Assembly (NCBI GenBank): GCA_021160245.1 | Contig: JAGHCW010000160.1 | Location: forward strand, 1 to 27,282 | DNA: 27,282 nt | DNA from: a bacterium | Lineage (GTDB): Bacteria > B130-G9 | Reading direction: 5' to 3' | Part shown: piece after piece, positions 24,500 to 27,282 of the stretch | Position numbering within the stretch: position 1 is the first letter of the stretch | Layout of the letters: the number at the start of each line of letters is the position of its first letter | Notes under the pieces: generated by a model | Database searches by the model: none | Told to the model about the DNA's origin: nothing | Seen by the model: only the letters and a program-made list of their open reading frames with translations | Made by a program: the position numbers and the translations under genes

Positions 24500-25479
24500 T
24501 TCAGGCAAGCATAGCTGGCATCGGAAGCTACGTTCCTTCGAGGGTAGTAACGAACGCGGACCTGATGAAGATCGTAGATACATCAGATGAGTGGATAATC
24601 AAGAGAACCGGCATAAAGGAGCGAAGATACGCAGCAGATGATCAAGCCTGTTCCGATTTGGCATACTTCGCGGCCACAAGCGCCCTTGAGATGGCAGAGA
24701 TGGAGCCCTCGGAACTCGACTGCATAATCATCGGAACGGTGACTGGCGATCATCCTTTCCCATCAACGGCCTGTATCCTACAGGAGAAACTCGGTGCAAA
24801 GGGGGCAATGGCGTTCGACGTAAGCGCCGGCTGCACGGGTTTCATGCTTGGGCTTTCCATCGGGTCCAACATGATCAAGACGGGACAATTCAAGAAAGTC
24901 CTAGTGATGGGCGGTGAAGTACTCTCAAGGGTCACCGATTTCGAGGACAGAGGGACGTGCGTTCTTTTCGGAGATGGCGCGGGCGCCGTTGTGCTCACGG
25001 CGCCGGACGACTCTGGCAGCGGCATACTCTCTACACACCTTGAGTCTGACGGCTCTTACGCCGATATGCTCAACATCCCGGCCGGCGGCTCGCGGAAGCC
25101 CCCAACGCTTGAGACCATCAAGAACAGAAAGCACTACCTCTATATGGAGGGCCAGATAACGTTCAAGATGGCCATAAGAACAATGACCAAGATCGGGAAC
25201 CTGGCTCTTGAGCAGAATGGTTTGACCATTGAGGATATCGACTATGTCGTGCCTCATCAGGCCAACTGGCGCATCATTGAGGGGCTAGCCAAGAAACTCG
25301 GCGCTCCTATTGACAAGGTCATCTCAGAAATACACAAATACGGCAATACGTCCGGCGCCTCAATCCCGATCGCTCTTGACGAGGCGGTCAGAAGCGGTAA
25401 AGTGAAAAAAGGCGATCTGCTCCTCTTGACTGCATTCGGCGCCGGCTACACTTGGGGCTCCTCAATCGTCCGGTGGTAG
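24496..25479 (+). CDS. fabH: 3-oxoacyl-ACP synthase III (FabH)
   Basis: A 327-residue enzyme that starts fatty acid synthesis by condensing acetyl-CoA (or a branched primer) with malonyl-ACP. The catalytic triad is visible: C113 in SAGCTGF, H254 in VPHQAN and N284 in YGNTSGAS. The substrate-recognition region DTSDEWIIKRTGI is at 28-40. ATG overlaps the plsX stop and is preceded by AAGGAG. Length is typical. Only 25 bases separate it from the downstream methyltransferase-nuclease gene. Confidence 0.97.
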   Translation: MIQASIAGIGSYVPSRVVTNADLMKIVDTSDEWIIKRTGIKERRYAADDQACSDLAYFAATSALEMAEMEPSELDCIIIGTVTGDHPFPSTACILQEKLGAKGAMAFDVSAGCTGFMLGLSIGSNMIKTGQFKKVLVMGGEVLSRVTDFEDRGTCVLFGDGAGAVVLTAPDDSGSGILSTHLESDGSYADMLNIPAGGSRKPPTLETIKNRKHYLYMEGQITFKMAIRTMTKIGNLALEQNGLTIEDIDYVVPHQANWRIIEGLAKKLGAPIDKVISEIHKYGNTSGASIPIALDEAVRSGKVKKGDLLLLTAFGAGYTWGSSIVRW

Positions 25480-25504
25480 TGTCCTGACTTAAGGGGTCGA
25501 TGCG

Positions 25505-27145
25505 ATGCAGGGCGAGAATTTTCTCTATTACGGCGATAACCTGGAGATTATCAGGTTACATGTGGAGAGGGAATCCGTTGATCTCATCTACCTCGACCCG
25601 CCGTTCAAGAGCAGCCAGGACTACAACGTCCTATTCGCCGAGAGGAATGGTTCCCTTTCGCCCGCTCAGGTGAAAGCTTTCAAGGACACTTGGCAGTGGG
25701 ACCAAGACGCCGTTTGGGCGTACCAGACTGTCGTTGAGGCTGGCGGTCGCGTATCCGAGGCAATGCAGGGCTTCCGGAAGCTCTTAGGCGACAATGACAT
25801 GATGGCCTACTTGGCCATGATGGCTCCGCGCCTCAAAGAGCTGAAGCGCGTGCTGAAGCCGACCGGTAGCATCTATCTTCACTGTGATCCGACAGCGAGC
25901 CATTATCTCAAGTTACTCATGGACGCCGTGTTCGGGCCGCGGAGCTTCCGCACCGAGATCATCTGGAAGCGAAGCAGCGCCCACAGCGACGCCAAGCAGG
26001 GTCGTCGGCAGCATGGCCGCATTCACGACATTATTCTCTTTTACACTAAAACCGATGACTGGCAGTGGAATCCGCTATACACTCCGTATAGCCAGGAATA
26101 TCTAGACAAGTTCTACAAGCACGTAGAGCAAAGAACCGGTCGCCGATATACGCTTGACAACATCACGGGGCCTGGCGGAGCCCGCAAGGGAAACCCGCGC
26201 TACGAAGTAATGGGCGTGACTCGCTACTGGCGTTACAGCAAAGAGAAGATGAACCAGTTGATTCGTGAGGGCCGAATCGTCCAGGCAAAACCTGACCTCG
26301 TTCCTAGGTACAAGCGCTATCTGGACGAGATGCCGGGGGTGCCGCTGCAGGATGTCTGGACTGATCTCAAGCCGATTGGCTCCCAGGCGAGGGAGCGGCT
26401 CGGCTACCCAACGCAGAAGCCTGAGTCGCTCTTAGAGCGCATCATCGAGGCGAGTAGCAACGAGGGTGATGTTGTGCTTGATCCGTTCTGCGGCTGTGGG
26501 ACGACCGTCGCCGTAGCACAGCGGCTTAATCGACGCTGGATAGGCATCGATATTACACACCTGGCCGTAACGCTAATGAAATACCGCCTCGAGAGCGCAT
26601 TCGGCGAGAAGGTCCGAACGGAGTTCGAGGTCATCGGCGAGCCCGTCTCAATCTCCGGCGCCATGACGCTCGCCAAGGATAATCCATACCAGTTCCAGTG
26701 GTGGGCGTTGGGCCTCGTCGGCGCTCGGCCTGCCGAGCAGAAAAAGGGCGCCGACAAGGGTATTGACGGGCGGCTCTACTTCCACGACGAGGGCAGCGGC
26801 GGCAAGACCAAGCAGATTATCATCTCGGTTAAGTCCGGCCATGTCTCCGTGGCCCATATACGAGACCTGCGAGGCGTCATTGAGCGCGAGCAGGCCGCAA
26901 TCGGCGTTCTGATAACGATGCTACCGCCAACGAAACCCATGCGTGCTGAGGCCGCAGCAGCCGGAACCTACCTATCCCCAGGCTGGAATAGACAATACCC
27001 CCGCGTCCAAATCCTGACCATTCAGGACATTATGGCCGGCAGCCGCATCGATTATCCCCCCTCCAGACTCACAAACGTCACGTTCAAAAAGGCCCCCAAG
27101 GCGGACAAAGAGAAGGCTCCCAAGAACGGGAATTTGGGCTTATGA
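25505..27145 (+). CDS. DNA methyltransferase fused to an Mrr-like nuclease domain
   Basis: A 546-residue two-part protein. Residues 1-370 form a beta-class site-specific DNA methyltransferase: catalytic motif IV IYLDPPF at 28-34, [14 protein letters not shown] at 301-314 and SAM motif [13 protein letters not shown] at 323-334. Residues about 395-510 resemble the Mrr_cat/PD-(D/E)xK fold: [12 protein letters not shown] at 415-426 (D421) and [10 protein letters not shown] at 438-447 (K443), then IGVLIT. The tail (525-546) is lysine-rich. It may act as a single-chain modification and restriction enzyme, or the nuclease part may be a binding domain; both are inferences. It has AAGGGG about 10 bases before its ATG and follows fabH closely, with no separate cognate restriction gene before the window ends. 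Confidence 0.88.
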   Translation: MQGENFLYYGDNLEIIRLHVERESVDLIYLDPPFKSSQDYNVLFAERNGSLSPAQVKAFKDTWQWDQDAVWAYQTVVEAGGRVSEAMQGFRKLLGDNDMMAYLAMMAPRLKELKRVLKPTGSIYLHCDPTASHYLKLLMDAVFGPRSFRTEIIWKRSSAHSDAKQGRRQHGRIHDIILFYTKTDDWQWNPLYTPYSQEYLDKFYKHVEQRTGRRYTLDNITGPGGARKGNPRYEVMGVTRYWRYSKEKMNQLIREGRIVQAKPDLVPRYKRYLDEMPGVPLQDVWTDLKPIGSQARERLGYPTQKPESLLERIIEASSNEGDVVLDPFCGCGTTVAVAQRLNRRWIGIDITHLAVTLMKYRLESAFGEKVRTEFEVIGEPVSISGAMTLAKDNPYQFQWWALGLVGARPAEQKKGADKGIDGRLYFHDEGSGGKTKQIIISVKSGHVSVAHIRDLRGVIEREQAAIGVLITMLPPTKPMRAEAAAAGTYLSPGWNRQYPRVQILTIQDIMAGSRIDYPPSRLTNVTFKKAPKADKEKAPKNGNLGL

Positions 27146-27212
27146 CGGCCCAATAATCTCTTGACGGTCTTCTGCGAATAGTCGCAATGCAGCGTAGATG
27201 AGTTGCGAAGGA

Positions 27213-27241
27213 TTGACTTGCCGGAGTCGCCTTATTATAGT
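27213..27241 (+). promoter_or_regulatory. Sigma70-type promoter pointing out of the window
   Basis: TTGACT (27213-27218), exactly 17 bases, TATAGT (27236-27241). Predicted start near 27248. It must drive a gene beyond the right edge. Confidence 0.65.
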
Positions 27242-27253
27242 TTAGCGACATAA

Positions 27254-27280
27254 TTGTAATAACGATCGGCGCAATTACAA
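27254..27280 (+). repeat. Inverted repeat in the predicted 5' leader at the right edge
   Basis: TTGTAAT (27254-27260) and ATTACAA (27274-27280), 7-bp perfect arms with a 13-base spacer, just after the predicted transcription start. It may be an operator or leader hairpin for the unseen downstream gene. Confidence 0.35.
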
Positions 27281-27282
27281 AA

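Overview
This is bacterial chromosome, most likely from an uncultivated Gram-negative-type organism. It has moderate GC, densely packed genes, sigma70-like promoters (TTGAC[A/T] with 17-18 bp to a TA-rich -10 box), good AG-rich ribosome binding sites and frequent use of TTG and GTG starts (trkA, queA, the SUMF1-like gene, plsX). Several products carry signal peptides, including a SurA/PpiC-type periplasmic foldase. No rRNA, tRNA, CRISPR array or transposase was seen. I cannot assign a phylum from the sequence alone.

Layout. (1) 1-3912, plus strand: the 3' part of a type III restriction-modification mod gene and its complete res gene. (2) 3948-6760, minus strand: trkA-trkH potassium uptake, overlapping by one base. 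(3) 6761-7370: a non-coding stretch of nested hairpins flanked by a diverged repeated motif. (4) 7371-12432, minus strand: a secreted 935-residue repeat protein with its own promoter and terminator, then a membrane-anchored HEAT-repeat protein and a PpiC-type isomerase. (5) 12717-14180, minus: a polysaccharide flippase, divergent from queA (14379-15416, plus), which converges on a small-molecule-type methyltransferase (15468-16250, minus). (6) 16251-16706: intergenic DNA with a hairpin, a regulatory-looking palindrome and a strong promoter. (7) 16707-22849, plus: a secreted SUMF1-like protein, an orphan DNA methyltransferase that overlaps it, then a second, different type III mod-res pair. (8) 22856-25479: ndk-rpmF-plsX-fabH, following the res gene after 6 bases. 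(9) 25505-27145: a DNA methyltransferase fused to an Mrr-like nuclease domain. A sigma70 promoter at 27213-27241 then points out of the window.

How it fits together. Four independent DNA methyltransferase loci, two of them full type III systems, are interleaved with housekeeping genes for translation, lipid synthesis, nucleotide balance and ion transport. The second type III system and the fusion protein bracket the ndk-rpmF-plsX-fabH run with almost no intergenic space.

The most interesting signals are: (a) a near-identical palindrome (CAACCTGAT..TCAGGG) placed 12-13 bp upstream of the -35 box, in the same orientation, at the promoters of the two main secreted proteins, 4 kb apart and on opposite strands; and (b) the 935-residue protein itself, with 21 [ILMV][ED]xK[LI]D-type hexads and exact 67-residue repeat units. 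I could not link either to a described system.
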